Assembly: GCA_014607495.2 (NCBI GenBank)
Contig: CP053153.1
Span: forward strand, 10,974,001-11,038,000
Length of the DNA: 64,000 nt
Direction of reading: 5' to 3'
From: Carposina sasakii
Lineage: Eukaryota > Arthropoda > Insecta > Lepidoptera > Carposinidae
In this document: positions 21,420 through 33,229 of the stretch, in pieces
Layout of the letters: each line of letters opens with the position of its first letter
How positions within the stretch are numbered: the stretch's first letter is position 1
Program-made: the position numbers and the translations under genes
The notes under the pieces: generated by a model
The model's input: only the letters and a program-made list of their open reading frames with translations
The model's database searches: none
What the model was told of the DNA's origin: nothing

Positions 21420-21855
21420 AGGCCTCCGGGCCCCGGGATACAGGGCCCCGGTAGTGTACCGGAACGGTGTGACGTTACGATGTCAGTAAAGTGCCAATTT
21501 TGAGGTTGAGGCATTGTTCTTCGGGTACGGGGGGATCTTGTATAATATATAATATTATTATATGATGGATGACGTCTACCCTCGCACTCTCATATAATAT
21601 AGACGTGTCTATGTTTTGTCGATAATAAATAATCAAAAACAGTGTTCTAACTCATTTTTTATACACGTAAAGCACTAATTGGTGTACAATATACTTTTCT
21701 CTGAGTGATTCAATAAGATCCTAACTGTGGTGATAGTGTTATTGTGTAATTATCGTGACTTTACTCCCGGCGCACCATACTATTGACGAGTCATCGCCCC
21801 TGCTACAATGAAACGGCATATAAAATAATAAGCTACTATTTGCCCAAGCCAAATA
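21420..21855 (+). promoter_or_regulatory. 5' untranslated region of a LINE (probable)
   Basis: This stretch leads into the ORF1 start at 21856 and has no ORF of its own. It opens with a GC-rich repeat (GGGCCCCGG twice, about 21429 and 21444). Non-LTR elements carry an internal promoter in this place, but no specific promoter motif is evident. Confidence 0.4.
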
Positions 21856-22515
21856 ATGGAATGTATTAAATGTTCTTCAACACTAAAACCAGATGAGGCC
21901 CTCAAGTGTGCAACCTGTCAAAAGTACTATCATTATGTGTGCGCCGGCTTGGGTGAAGTTGAATATAAGAGGATATTACCCATGAACAAATCGACATGGA
22001 AGTGTCCAACCTGCAAGGTATCCAAAAAGAATTCACCTAATCCACTTGTTTTGCCTACTGATGTACCCGCCTGCAGCCCTAAAGTATGTGCCTCACCATT
22101 GGAAGTGAACTCAGGCTCCCCAGCGCCACTTACATCCATTGTTAACATTGACTCCGAGAAACTATTTACCTACATGGATACGAAATTCAGATCATTTGAA
22201 GAGTCTATGCGTAAACATATCGCGGACCTGGAAACCTCGGTGAAGATGATGAGCGATCAGTATGACATGGTGAAGAAATCCCTTGATACTCAATCCAAAG
22301 AAACGAAAATTCTGCGTCAGGACAATACCAATTTAAATGACACCATAAAGCTACTTAAAGCACGAGTTGAGTCGCTTGAAGAAGATACCTTGAAGAGAGA
22401 CCAATGGTCGCGTGTGCAAAATATAGAATTGGTTGGTATCCCTGAACAAGACAGTGAATGCCTACCTGGTGTAATTACGAAGCTCGCCGAATACATCGGA
22501 GTCAGCTGCAGCTGA
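21856..22515 (+). pseudogene. LINE ORF1 protein with PHD finger and coiled coil
   Basis: The open frame of 219 codons starts at an ATG. A PHD-type zinc finger uses C3, C6, C18, C21, H26, C29, C50 and C53 (C4HC3 order). A Ser/Pro-rich linker follows, then a coiled-coil-like region at about 105-180, then the start of an RNA-binding domain (NIELVGIPE at about 194-202). This layout is known for ORF1 proteins of CR1/Jockey-type LINEs, which bind the element's RNA. The frame is lost near 22500, and the C-terminal part continues in another frame to 22670. No endonuclease or reverse transcriptase follows. A domesticated PHD gene is an alternative but less likely. Confidence 0.7.
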
Positions 22516-22670
22516 AAGATGTGGAGTTTGCTCATCGTGTCCAATCTAAGCGCCCAGTGAAAGGAAAGCCGCGAGCTATTGTGTCTCGCCTCCAGGATCG
22601 AGCGAGTAAGGATGCACTTGTGAACGCGGCTCGCAAATGTCGAAGGATGTCGACTAAAGACCTAACCTAA
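22500..22670 (+). pseudogene. Frameshifted C-terminal part of the LINE ORF1
   Basis: In a second frame the sequence encodes DVEFAHRVQSKRPVKG and PRAIVSRL..R..KDALVNAAR, typical of the C-terminal nucleic-acid-binding domain of LINE ORF1 proteins. It overlaps the end of the 21856 frame by a few bases, so a small indel near 22500 separates the halves. Recognisable LINE sequence ends at about 22670. Confidence 0.65.
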
Positions 22671-23034
22671 CGACGTACTAAAATAACTTACAAAAAATTT
22701 ATTTTAAATTTAAATGCCAAAAGAACTAAAAATTGCAATCATCAGGCAAAATAAAAGTAGTCTTTATGTTAGGAAGGCCACATAATCAGAAGTTACTGCA
22801 TATTGAATTCAGTGTAGGACGGTGACTAGTACTGGAGGTATCGTAAAGAAAAAGAGATATTGTCTCGTATTTACAGGCAAATTCAGAAATACACTTTTTA
22901 TTTTGATGTGTTTCATATAAAAAGGTATCAGTTTCATACAAATTCGCACGTGTTTCTGTTGTTTGTTAATAATTATTCTCGAAAATACGAATGTAGTAGC
23001 ATAAGTATTTTTAGAAGGGTTGATCCAATATGTT

Positions 23035-23225
23035 GATATTTCTGCTTCAGCCTATTGCAGTCCACTGCTGAACGTAGGCCTCCCCCAGGGCACGCCACAA
23101 GGCTACTGCCATAAGGTGGTTTTGCCCATAGTCACCACGCTGGGCAGGCGATTTGGTTACCGCAGTGTGATTTTCGGACTATGTTGTCAGTACGGGAGGC
23201 GCTGCTGCCCACCTCTACTCATGTT
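23035..23225 (-). mobile_element. RTE-type LINE 3' tail (family D)
   Basis: It contains the minus-strand equivalents of GGAGGCCTACGTTCAGCAGTG and of the GTCCGAAAATCACACTGCGG block shared with copies at 36937, 43595, 57514 and 63035. The string around the sCAGCAGTGGACTG motif corresponds to the C-terminal YVQQWT end of RTE reverse transcriptases known from Lepidoptera. Only the 3' region is present. Confidence 0.7.
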
Positions 23226-23454
23226 GATATAGTGACAACTAATCACTAGGTAACCATTTTATGATAGATGAATGTATATGTCTTTGGCACGCTCTATATA
23301 GTTAGAGCCTAAAACGGGTTGACGGATTTAAAGAGGAAGGATAAACACCTTATTTTTTTTGTTTTAAACAGATTACAACGTTCATTTCATATTACATAAT
23401 ATAATAAAACAGGCATGAATCCGTAAAATATTTAAACTTAAATTTTCCACAAAC

Positions 23455-23560
23455 AACAAACCCTTTTAATTAAAATGCGAAACAAAGCAGTAAATTAGCT
23501 TTCTATCAGAGGACTGATGAGGGCGGAAACCAAGTAATTTATATTTAAAATAACAGCCCA
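23455..23560 (+). repeat. Dispersed repeat family I, copy 1
   Basis: About 90 bp here, from CCCTTTTAATTAAAATG through AGTAAATTAGCTTTC to AAACCAAGTAATTT, recurs inverted at 50430-50530. The centre is a near palindrome, ATCAGAGGACTGAT. No coding potential. Confidence 0.65.
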
Positions 23561-24477
23561 AATAAGCTCCGAGAAACGTTTACTTAACCTTAGTAAATCC
23601 CTGATTGAAACTGAAAATTTCAGTTTCGAAGATTCTGGTTAATTGGTAGAAAAATGCCATTTCACTTTTTATTTATAGGAGGAAATCTGTACTTAGCCTC
23701 ACCATTTGAATGGTCTGAAAGACTTTCGTGTCAAAAAAAGATTAGAATGTTAGGATTCGTCTAAATGGATTTTTAACAATTTCCATACATAGTTGATAGG
23801 TATGTACCTACATTTTCCTATGGAGAGTTGGCATGGGGCCGGCCGCTGGCCGGATATGCTAATATCTTTATCCATATGACTTTCGAAATCTTTAAATAAA
23901 AATTAGTAAGAATAAAAAATACTCTAGCAAACAGCCACCAAAAGCATTGGTTCTGTGAGTGCTCTATTATAAATGTAAGAACTTATACAGACACGTAGTT
24001 ACGTAAGTATATGATCTATACCAGACATATATGTAGGTACATGCTAATATAGGGTGCCAGCACAGAGTTACCAGACTTGAGACAAGTGACAGGTGTCACA
24101 ATTCCGTTCAAAAACCCCTGCTTCATCATTAAGACTTATCTTGTCACATGTCACTTATGAGCTTCACTCTGACGAACTTTAGAAATACCACGAAAAGTTG
24201 TTTGAAAACAGTTACATACAGCGTATGTGGGTTATGTGGTTGTTTAGGAAATAGATGAAGGAAGTACATGCTACCATTTTCATGTCTGATCATATACATA
24301 TACATATAACATATTATTTAATTTAAGTATGTAATTAATGAGTAACATGTGTCTAAACTGTTATTTTTGAGACATTGTACAAGGTTTTACTAGTTAATAA
24401 TGACGTATTGAATGCACAAGAAAATGGTGTCATGTAAATGAGCCTTAATAGCTACGAAATCTGCAGTTCTAAATATC

Positions 24478-24850
24478 CCATTCCGGGAACACAGCCGTGA
24501 ATATATGTATGTATATATATTACTTACACAAAATCCCAAAACCAGAAAAACATTTCATATACGGACAATCAATTTAACTTTTCATGTTATGATTTGAGAT
24601 TACTTTCTAAGTGGGTAATTAGGGAAATAAGGAAACTTCGGAGATGGAATAAGGGAGAATAAAAAGTGCGGTTCACGTCACAATGGACGTGGGAGTTCGG
24701 TAACTCCGGTACAACCGCGCGTTGTGTAAGAAAGCGAATTTAGTGTATAAACCAACGTATTTGGATTGAGAAGTTTATTTATTCCAAATATACTAACTCA
24801 GTTAAATATTATCATACCCCATTTCGGCATCACAGCCGTGTGTGTATGTA
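24478..24850. repeat. Two short ends of dispersed repeat family F
   Basis: CCATTCCGGGAACACAGCCG at 24479 and CCATTTCGGCATCACAGCCG at 24820, each followed by TATATGTATG-like sequence, match the end of the longer family F copy at 46385-46575. The bodies are missing. Confidence 0.45.
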
Positions 24851-25483
24851 TGTATGCAAATATCATCAATATATTACATTCTTTTAAATTTACGAGAAGA
24901 AGTCTTACATGCTCTTAGGTACTTAGAGAACATGCCAAAAAAATATACTCTTTGTGACCACCTAGTCAAAGGGAAATTAACTAATTTGAAAAGCATCTTG
25001 TGTATGTTATCTATGTAAAAAGGCGCAATACCTACAACTTTGCTAAGATAAACCAAACCAATATCCGTAAATAAATCGAAAACATAAATACTCTAATAAT
25101 GTTTACATACTCGAATACCTAAACTTGGTCACGTTCATTGTCAGCTTTTCATTTACAAAAATCCAATATTTACAAGCGATCGTGTGCGTCAGTCGGGCAA
25201 TTTTCTGATCGCCAACTGACCGTATTTAACAGTAATTGTCGATAGGCCTCTCTATGTGGGAACGAACACCGCCGGTGAAACCTACGCCAATCAGCACAAT
25301 GATAACTGATACACACCAATCAACAGAATGATAGCTCGCCTATGTTGGTTCTGTTATTCCACCGTTTTTGAATTGTCTATCGTTGTACACAAAAAGATAG
25401 CTGCACTTTATAATAATCATCACAGGAAAGTATTTTAGTAGATGTAAGAATCTACAATAATCTACATACATACTGTACGTGTA

Positions 25484-25869
25484 TACAGGATGTTTTTTGG
25501 TTGCCACCCTTAACGAGGGGTACTTACTCTATACATCAAATAAAGTAAGTTTTATGCTAAAAAAAAATTCTGGGAAACAATGTAATTTTTTTTATTTTTT
25601 TTTTATTTCTTGATCGGGCGAAATTTATAGTGTCCAGTGTTTATGCTAGTTTTATCACAGACAGATATTCATTATTTCTCGTGAAAAAAAATTGCTATGC
25701 ACGTCTACGTACATTTATGCAGAAAAACGCAGTCTATTTACTCAACTTTGGACCCTAATATCTTGGGAACCAGACACTTCCCAGGTATGCTTCCGTGGAG
25801 AAAAATGATCGTGATGACGAGGAGATTCCGTAGTTTTCGGAAACGTTGACGACCAAAAATCATCCTGTA
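25484..25869. mobile_element. TIR element family B, copy 1
   Basis: The ends TACAGGATGTTTTTTGGTTG and, inverted, TACAGGATGATTTTTGGTCG form inverted repeats of about 18 bp. TA on both sides suggests a TA target. The 386-bp interior, with TCGGGCGAAATTTATAGTGT and CGCAGTCTATTTACTCA, is shared with copies at 27103 and 55524. No ORF. Confidence 0.85.
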
Positions 25870-27102
25870 TAGTCACACCCATTATCCTCCAAAGAAAATG
25901 GGCAGAAGTGTACAAATTACATGCCTATTTTGACCACTTAAAATCCCACGTGGTAGGATGTTAGCCTACCGCCGCTTTTCGGAAAAAATACCTACCTAAA
26001 TAATCTATCTATCTACCTAGTCATTGAGCCATCCGTGTACGGACATACCGTCACAATTCCACCCAGAAAAGTGATCAAGATCAACTATACATCCATATAA
26101 CCTTTAGATATAATATAACCATAGGTGATGGTAATGAAAAATAAAAAATATGCAATGCTGCTTTCTCAATTTTTATGGACTTGTGTCAAGCGACTATGAA
26201 GACTTCTTTCATTTTCCATTATCATAGCCCGAATTCCATTCGATATCACAGATATTCACGTTTTAATGCAAAACTTGTTGAGAAGCACACACAAAGTCCT
26301 TGTAACGGTCAGTCGAGCCAGCGACCTCTGAAGGCAGAATAATGAGGAGGTGCAATCATTCCAAAAAAGTGGTGAAAGATATATACCAGTGGCCTACCAA
26401 CAATAACCACAGCGCAGTGCCTATGAACATTTCACTAGTATCATGGTTTAACTGGTGGCCGCCCTTTACTCCCAAAACCAGATAACGCAAAATCAAAACT
26501 GGGCGTAAGACTCTGAAATGTTGTATGTATTTATGTTCTTTAGGATAATAAATATAAGGAGGTTGAAAGAAGATTCTTATCAAAATCCCACGGGACAAAA
26601 CAGGATTTATAAAGTTAACGCGGTCTACGTTGTGGGGCTAGCCGCCGATTGTTTTCTATTAATAAACGTAGTGGGAATTTCTGGACTTATTAACTTTGAG
26701 AGAAGATCTGCAGCGGCTAGTTTTCCATGAACAAACATTGTTAGGCCACCTCCTTTATGTTCCCCTTTCATGCGAAGACCCGATGTCGGACACACGCCAC
26801 TCGGCTCCCGCTCGAGAGCCCCAAATACGTCCACTTGACATATACGAACCACATATTTATAGATGCCGATGTTACAACTTTAGTAAAATCGTAGTGAAGG
26901 CAGAGCGGTAGCTGTTTATAGATTGACAGTGAAGATTTGACATTTGACTTGTACAGTACAATAGCAAATAAGTGCCTCTTCACACGCTCCGATAGCCGGT
27001 ACCACCCGGGCCGGTACGTTTGGGTAAACTACATTCATGATTTGGAAAAAGAAAAATGTAGGTACATTTTAATATCAGACAACGAACTGTATTTTTTTAT
27101 TA
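25870..27102. other. No gene seen between family B copies
   Basis: Overlapping frames of 70-87 codons lie at 26356-27200 on both strands without a known domain. The region 26610-26840 is slightly richer in GC but not recognised. Confidence 0.45.
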
Positions 27103-27211
27103 TACAGAATGTTTTTTCGTTGCCACACTTAACGAAGGGTACGTACTCTATCTATACACCAAATAAAGTAAGTTTATGCCAAAAAAATGCTGGGAAATGA
27201 TGTAAAATTTT

Positions 27212-27265
<54 letters not shown>

Positions 27266-27495
27266 AGCATTTAATCGGGCGAAATTTATAGTGTACAGTG
27301 TTTATGCTAGTTATTTTAAAGACAGATATTAATTATTTTTCGTGAAAAAGTCTTGCTACACGCGTCAATATGCATTTATGCATAAAACGCAGTCTATTTA
27401 CTCAACTTTGGACCCTAATATTTTGGAAACCATACGTGATGTCGGGAAGATTCCGTAGTTTTCGGGAACGTTGACGGCCAAAAATCACCCTGTAT
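27103..27495. mobile_element. TIR element family B, copy 2
   Basis: Same ends and interior as the copy at 25484, with a diverged left end (TACAGAATG) and a deletion near 27430. A long AT dinucleotide run sits at 27218-27262 where the other copies have a T/A-rich spacer. Confidence 0.85.
27218..27262. repeat. AT dinucleotide microsatellite
   Basis: About 22 uninterrupted AT units. They are bounded by ATGCTGGGA (27188) and its inverted copy TCCCAGCAT (27262), so the whole forms one long hairpin-capable tract. Confidence 0.95.
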
Positions 27496-28435
27496 TTAGA
27501 GCAGCGCTAGTTCGGCCTTTACTAGAAACCATCATTTTCTAACACTACACTAATACTAGGAATAAAAAATAAAGCACGCCTTATGCACGTACAGTCGGCA
27601 TCAAAAAACAATAGCAACAAAACCTCATTGAGCCAGAATAATGGGACAATTAATATCGCGGAGTTAAGTCCCCCTGGACCGGGATAGCCCAGCCATCGAG
27701 TGTGCTCGCGACAAAAACACCTCAAGTACTTACATTATGGCCGGTCGCCTATTCTGGGATCTTTGTTGTTCGTTATCGATAAAAATAACAGATCAACTTG
27801 AAATTATAGGACCAATAACTAGTGGGAAATATGTTCTATGCTTACTCACTAAACTCCTGGTAGGTACATGTTTTTAAAAGTCGGATGAATTACAAACGGT
27901 GAAGGTAACGTTACATTATCAGAATTTAATGTTAGTATGCACGCACATACATTCATAAATATACACACGGCTTCAAGACCAGGAAAGAGCTCCCAGAGCC
28001 ACGTTTAGCATAGCAGAGACAGATGTAATAGATCAGTGATAAATTGCTATCACCCGAGAGAACTCTACTGAATTCCTTAGTCGACTCTTACGATGTATTG
28101 TAGTGTTAGTATGTAGTTATTATAAATTGCAGATTGCGCTGGTTGCGGGGGGCGCCTCGCAGTTACGTCTACCTCAACCCCCTAAAATACCTAAAATTCG
28201 TCTATAGGAGCGCCTTAACCGTTGAACTAAACTCGTCTAGAATAGTCCCTAATGCACGATGCAGCCCAGTAATCTCGAGCACGACACTCTTGTTTCACAA
28301 AACAACGGAAATTTCGCGAGTTAAGCACTTAATGATGCCAAGTAAATAAAATGCTGTGATGAAGAAAACTAGGTTAATGTTAAAATACGATACATAATAA
28401 GCATTGGCTAGTTTGATTTCGTATGTTTATTTAAA
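27496..28435. other. No gene seen
   Basis: Includes the family F fragment at 27975. The rest is unassigned. Confidence 0.45.
27975..28060. repeat. Dispersed repeat family F fragment
   Basis: CAGAGCCACGTTTAGCATAG followed by TGTAATAGATCAGTGATAA matches family F copies at 35575, 44990 and 46385. Confidence 0.55.
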
Positions 28436-28640
28436 TATAGTGGACACCCGCGACTCCGTCCGCGTGGACTGCAGAGAATACAAAATTTCGAAATTATGCA
28501 GGATAAAAACATTTTCCCGGGATAAAAGTAGCCTATATGTTAAGTGGGACCTATAACAATATATTCCTGAAAACTGCATCGAAAACAGTTCAACCGTTTC
28601 TGAGATTAGCGTGCACAAACGCACAGACAAACAGACATAA
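28436..28640 (-). mobile_element. Small Helitron copy
   Basis: Contains GACTCCGTCCGCGTGGACTG, TTCGAAATTATGCAGGATAA and CTGAAAACTGCATCGAAAAC, as in the copies at 8207 and 55916. Terminal CTAG has decayed (TATAG). Confidence 0.7.
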
Positions 28641-31139
28641 ATTCAAAAAATTCCTTTTGGGTACTATTGCGTTGATAAAGGTATGGGTGAATTTCCCAGG
28701 TACGTTTTTAGCGCGGCGTGGATGAAAATCGTAGTGGAAAGTGCAAAATGCACATTTATTAATTTTTTTTCATTAAGTTCAGACAGTGATCTAGACTAAC
28801 GTTTAAAACTTAAGACCAAAATCTATTTGTTTACGCATTAAAAAAATTATCAAAGACTCTAAATCTAATTGCGGTGCTATGTCCCCACTTCATTTGCAAA
28901 AATAAATTTGGCTATTTAAATTTTCGGGTGAATTAATTTAACAGAATACATACATATTTTAAAAATACATTAAATAACACTATTATTTACACCATTAGCA
29001 GTAATTTAACTGAACCCGGTAGTACCTGTAACAGCTTTTTAAAAATGTCCCGCGGAAAAAGTCAATAACGCTGGCGCATTTTGAACATTACACTATTTCA
29101 TCATAATGAATGAGATAGATGCTAAGCTATCTTTCCCCGCACTGCTCTGTCAAGCCATCGTATACCAAGTACAAGGATGTTTCATACACTGAACAGTTTT
29201 CCCGCCAAAAACGTAAGTATAACCTGCGGTGGCGCAGGAATACAAATTTATCATATAACGGTGTCATGTGTATTTAAAAACTAAAAGGCTGTTTAAAAAG
29301 AAATTTTACAGATGATTAAAGATTAGATGTATCGACGTAATTGCAAATGAATTATTACAATTAAAATAATAGTGTCCATTATAATTTGAAATTTGTTACT
29401 TAATTCTAAGTACGGTGTCGCAACTCCAGTGGCTCCGGTGGCAAAAAAGAGGGCCACCGTAATATAATAATGTCACCGTAATTGATATTTTGTCTTTTTG
29501 TATACAGAATGACTAAAAAACGGGTATTATTTCTATTGAGATGTAAAAGTACAGCCCATTTTCTACCTTCATGGGTAGGAAGACCCATTAAAAAATTACG
29601 GCTTCAGGGTTATGCCCCATTTTGTAATGTTTTTGAAATTACCTTATTATTAAATGAAATGCATAAAAACTAAAATACGTGTATATTTCAGTAATTCAAC
29701 TAGATAAATAAATAATCATTGGAGACAAAACAACAGACATCAACTTGGCATTGTCAAAGTACAATTACCAAAAGGTTTATATTTTTTTTTTCTGATTCTT
29801 TCCTATTCATTCAAAATAATGATTTCACGTAATTCGCACACTTAATTAAACTAAATTCAAAAGGTATAGTTATGAAAAAGCTTACCAACAGCTGACTAAT
29901 AAGAATTTTAAAAATGCTATCCTATGGCGCGACAACCTTTTTAACAAGTAACCTAAGTTTGTAGTCAAATTTAAAAATACAAAGGTGATGAACTGACATT
30001 ATAATATATATATTATAGCATAGGAATCTTACTGCTATCCAAAGGCCTTTTCATGATGCAGTTCAATTCGAATCGAGGTCATACCGCCACCTCCATGTCG
30101 TCTTACTCCTACCCCAGGCAGCCGCTCTGTAGCATCCAGCCAGTTGCACTGTTCGTCTATCTTTCGGTGTCTAAACGACTAACATGGCCGGCACTTTTAC
30201 TGTCCAGTTCCTTTTTGGTAGGCGATTAGCATACCTAATGGTGTTCCTGATGCAGTCTGAGCACTGTAGGTCAATCGATAGACAGCATAAGCACACATAT
30301 CGACAAGTAGACGTTATAAGATCATAGGAAGGGAACCGTTCCTAAATGAACTAAGTTCTTCCAGGCACTTAAGATTCATCTCTCAATATTAATAGCTGAC
30401 CAATAAGAATGTAATATTTTTCTGAGTCCTGACTGTTCTCAGAAAAAATATCTATATATTGAATGTTCTACTGGCCTAGTAGGTGTACTCATGCACATAA
30501 TTATTATCTACTTCAATCCCACGTTTTGTGATATTGATTATGACTTGGCCTTCGGTTCAAACTCAAGGAAACTACCCAAAATTGCTACTATAAACCGAGT
30601 AACTTTGCGATAAACCCGAGTAGCTTGAACAAGTACGCCTGATGATAACAGAAGAGTTCTACATTCTACTTGCCTCAATATAACACTGCTATAGGCTGTA
30701 GCGCCACGGAATGTATTTTTTTAAACCTATATTGGTCAGCTGCTAGTAAGCTTTCTCATAATAAATTACACCTTTTTGAGTAGCTTATTAAATAAGGAAT
30801 TTAGTTTGATAAAGGGTACGCATGACGCAGTATATTATTTTGAAAGAGTAGGGGCTTAATTGGCAAAAACATTTAACAAATTTTGCTTGACCATTCCATG
30901 TTGATAGATTTTTGGGAGGTCAAAGTATAAAATGTGATTTATTTCTTATATGCCATTCTACTCATCTAAAAGGAGATTTAAAAAATAATAATAAAATGTC
31001 ATATCTCCGACACTGTGAATTTCCGGATGGGGTGTTCCTTATATATAAAGGTAGCTAACGAGGTGCACTTTCAAATGTGAAAAGAAATGATCCTTATTTC
31101 TGGTTTTCGAAGATTTTTACGTACATATAAATAAATACG

Positions 31140-31215
31140 GCTAGGTTCCTGAAATGGTGTAGTCAGAACTGCGAGATCTTATAGGAGATATGGCCACTAC
31201 GTTTTATGCTAAGAA
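31140..31215. repeat. Dispersed repeat family F fragment
   Basis: TAGTCAGAACTGCGAGATC followed by GGAGATATGGCCACTACG resembles the middle of the family F copies at 35575 and 46385. Divergent and short. Confidence 0.4.
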
Positions 31216-32335
31216 AAAAGTCACTAGGAAGCATTTTAAAGTATGTAATAAAATATTTCCCTAACTGTTAACGTGTTCCTTAAATTTGTTATCATAGTTT
31301 CTAAGCTATAATCATGATGATAAACATTATTACCAACTAATAAACGAAAAATCTAAAGTTTTCATATTCTTATAAAATAAATAAATAGGTAATTCGTATG
31401 ATGTTCTCCTGTATTTATAATTCCGCTGGTTGTAATAAATTTCAGTGGAGAGATTAACAATTTCGGTGGTTTGATAATAATATCGGTGGCGATTGAAATT
31501 TTTAAATGCAGATATCTCAAAAAATAATACGTTTTAAAAATGTGTACCATATGACTGAATATTATATATTTTGAGCTATTACTTCGAATACAAAAAAGTT
31601 ATAGAAAGTGGATATAAAATTTCGCCAGCGTAATTAGTCAAAAATCGAGGTTGTTGAAATTCACCCGTATATTATTTTTTCTCATATACTCGTATCTTCC
31701 ATGTACAGACAGCGATCCGTTACGTTATGGAATAGATAGATTTAAGTCATTGACTCAGCTGATTAGCTTATTTGCCTGTGCTGAAGCAGGGCTTCACAAG
31801 AATACACTAGCTGCGTCTCCTTCCGTGCATTTTGTAGCAATGTGTCACTGAACTTTTACTTCTGGCCCTGCTATATACATATACTAAACGTCATTATAGG
31901 ATCTCCTTCGTCACTTGTATCCTATAGTTCTGTCTTCTCTATTTTTAGAACACAGTACTGTGTTTGTTCGTATGAGTGAGTACATACAGATGATGTACGA
32001 CAAACCTGCTGATTTCATTTTCATAATTGATTATTCATTTATAATTTTACTGTCACTGCACATAATGTAAGTGATATCTATTGTATGCGTTTCGTTGTAT
32101 CCGTGTATCCGCATTGATCGTGTGCGGTTAGCCTAAATGTATGTTACATGTAGATAACGGGTTTTGTTTGTATTGGGGACAAAGGTTGACAAATTGTCAT
32201 CAACGCAACGCCACTATCCAACTGCCTATTTTGTAGTACCCTTCTTAATGAGTAGGTATTTCTATTTCCCAAGAGGTTTCCTAGTTGAACATTAACACTG
32301 TCCCTATGCTGCCTCTTTTTACCCGACTGCGCCAG

Positions 32336-32372
32336 TTTGTTTGTTTGTTTGTATGTATGTATGTACGTATAT
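32336..32372. repeat. Tetranucleotide microsatellite
   Basis: TTTG repeats run into TATG repeats. Simple sequence, no gene. Confidence 0.9.
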
Positions 32373-32514
32373 TTATTTGGCACGCTCTAAAGCCTAAATT
32401 ACTTTTCGCATTTAAGCTTGAGATGGAGAGGTGTCATTAGATAGGTGAGAGTGACACTGGATCAACATTTTTATGCAGTCGTGTTTTCATATTACGATTA
32501 TCATAGAGCAATAA

Positions 32515-32612
32515 TGCGGTGATAGCTCAATTATGGTTTAGACATGCGCCTTACAAGCGGGATGCATATGTTCGATTCCAGTCTCGGTCATGTACGAGCA
32601 ATGAATTTATTT
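32515..32612 (+). repeat. tRNA-derived SINE head (family S1), plus strand
   Basis: GCGGTGATAGCTCAATTATG and GCGCCTTACAAGCGGGATGC followed by TTCGATTCCAG keep A-box and B-box-like strings of a tRNA promoter. CAATGAATTTATTTC leads into the SINE body, which is lost here. Confidence 0.7.
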
Positions 32613-33012
32613 CTTACTTTTTTTTGTAACTAAATGAAACTAATAATTGTCAAGTCCAGGTATATTTATTTCGATTTATACAGTTGAATGGGATACGTCT
32701 CGATTGAATATTTATTCCCTAGATGAAAATGTTTTATAGGTATTTATTTTCCATCACACGTTAAAAACACGTTAACAAATACATTACTTATTTATTTCCA
32801 ACAAAATTATTGTGCAGTTATATCGGTGCTATGAAAAAAAATACATTTTACTTCGGAGCTTGTATTGTGTGAATATGGGAATATTATTCCGGATGCATCA
32901 TCGTTATATCGTTAACGAAATCCTGACGATAACGATGTGGTAATGTTCCATCTCGTTTAGCTTGAGATTTAGATATTTTTTGTGAAAGCTTTATATTTTT
33001 ATATACTGCTTA

Positions 33013-33229
33013 TATACACCGTGACTGCGTCCCCGTGGACTGCAGAAAAAACAAAAAGTCGAAATTATCCGGGATAAAAAGTAGCCTATGTGTTAAACCA
33101 GGGTGTCAGCTAACTCCATACCAAATTTTATTAAAATCGCTCCAGCTGTTTTTACGTGAAATAGTAACAAACATCCATCCCTTCCATCCATACTTACAAA
33201 CTTTCGTGTTTATAATATTAGTAGTAAGA
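33013..33229 (-). mobile_element. Small Helitron copy
   Basis: Minus strand starts TCTTACTACTAATATTATAAA preceded by A, the usual 5' end of this family, and contains the reverse of TCGAAATTATCCGGGATAAA. The 3' end is eroded near 33013. Confidence 0.75.

Larger units (their letters stand above)
22671..25483. other. Mostly unassigned DNA
   Basis: Apart from the LINE tail at 23035, family I at 23455 and the family F ends near 24479 and 24820, I see no gene. Frames stay at or below 70 codons. Confidence 0.5.
28641..33012. other. Long AT-rich stretch, no gene recognised
   Basis: Frames are 60-79 codons at most, with no known domain. A moderately GC-richer part at 30040-30300 was read in all frames without result. 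Only the family F fragment and the SINE head are identified. Confidence 0.5.
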
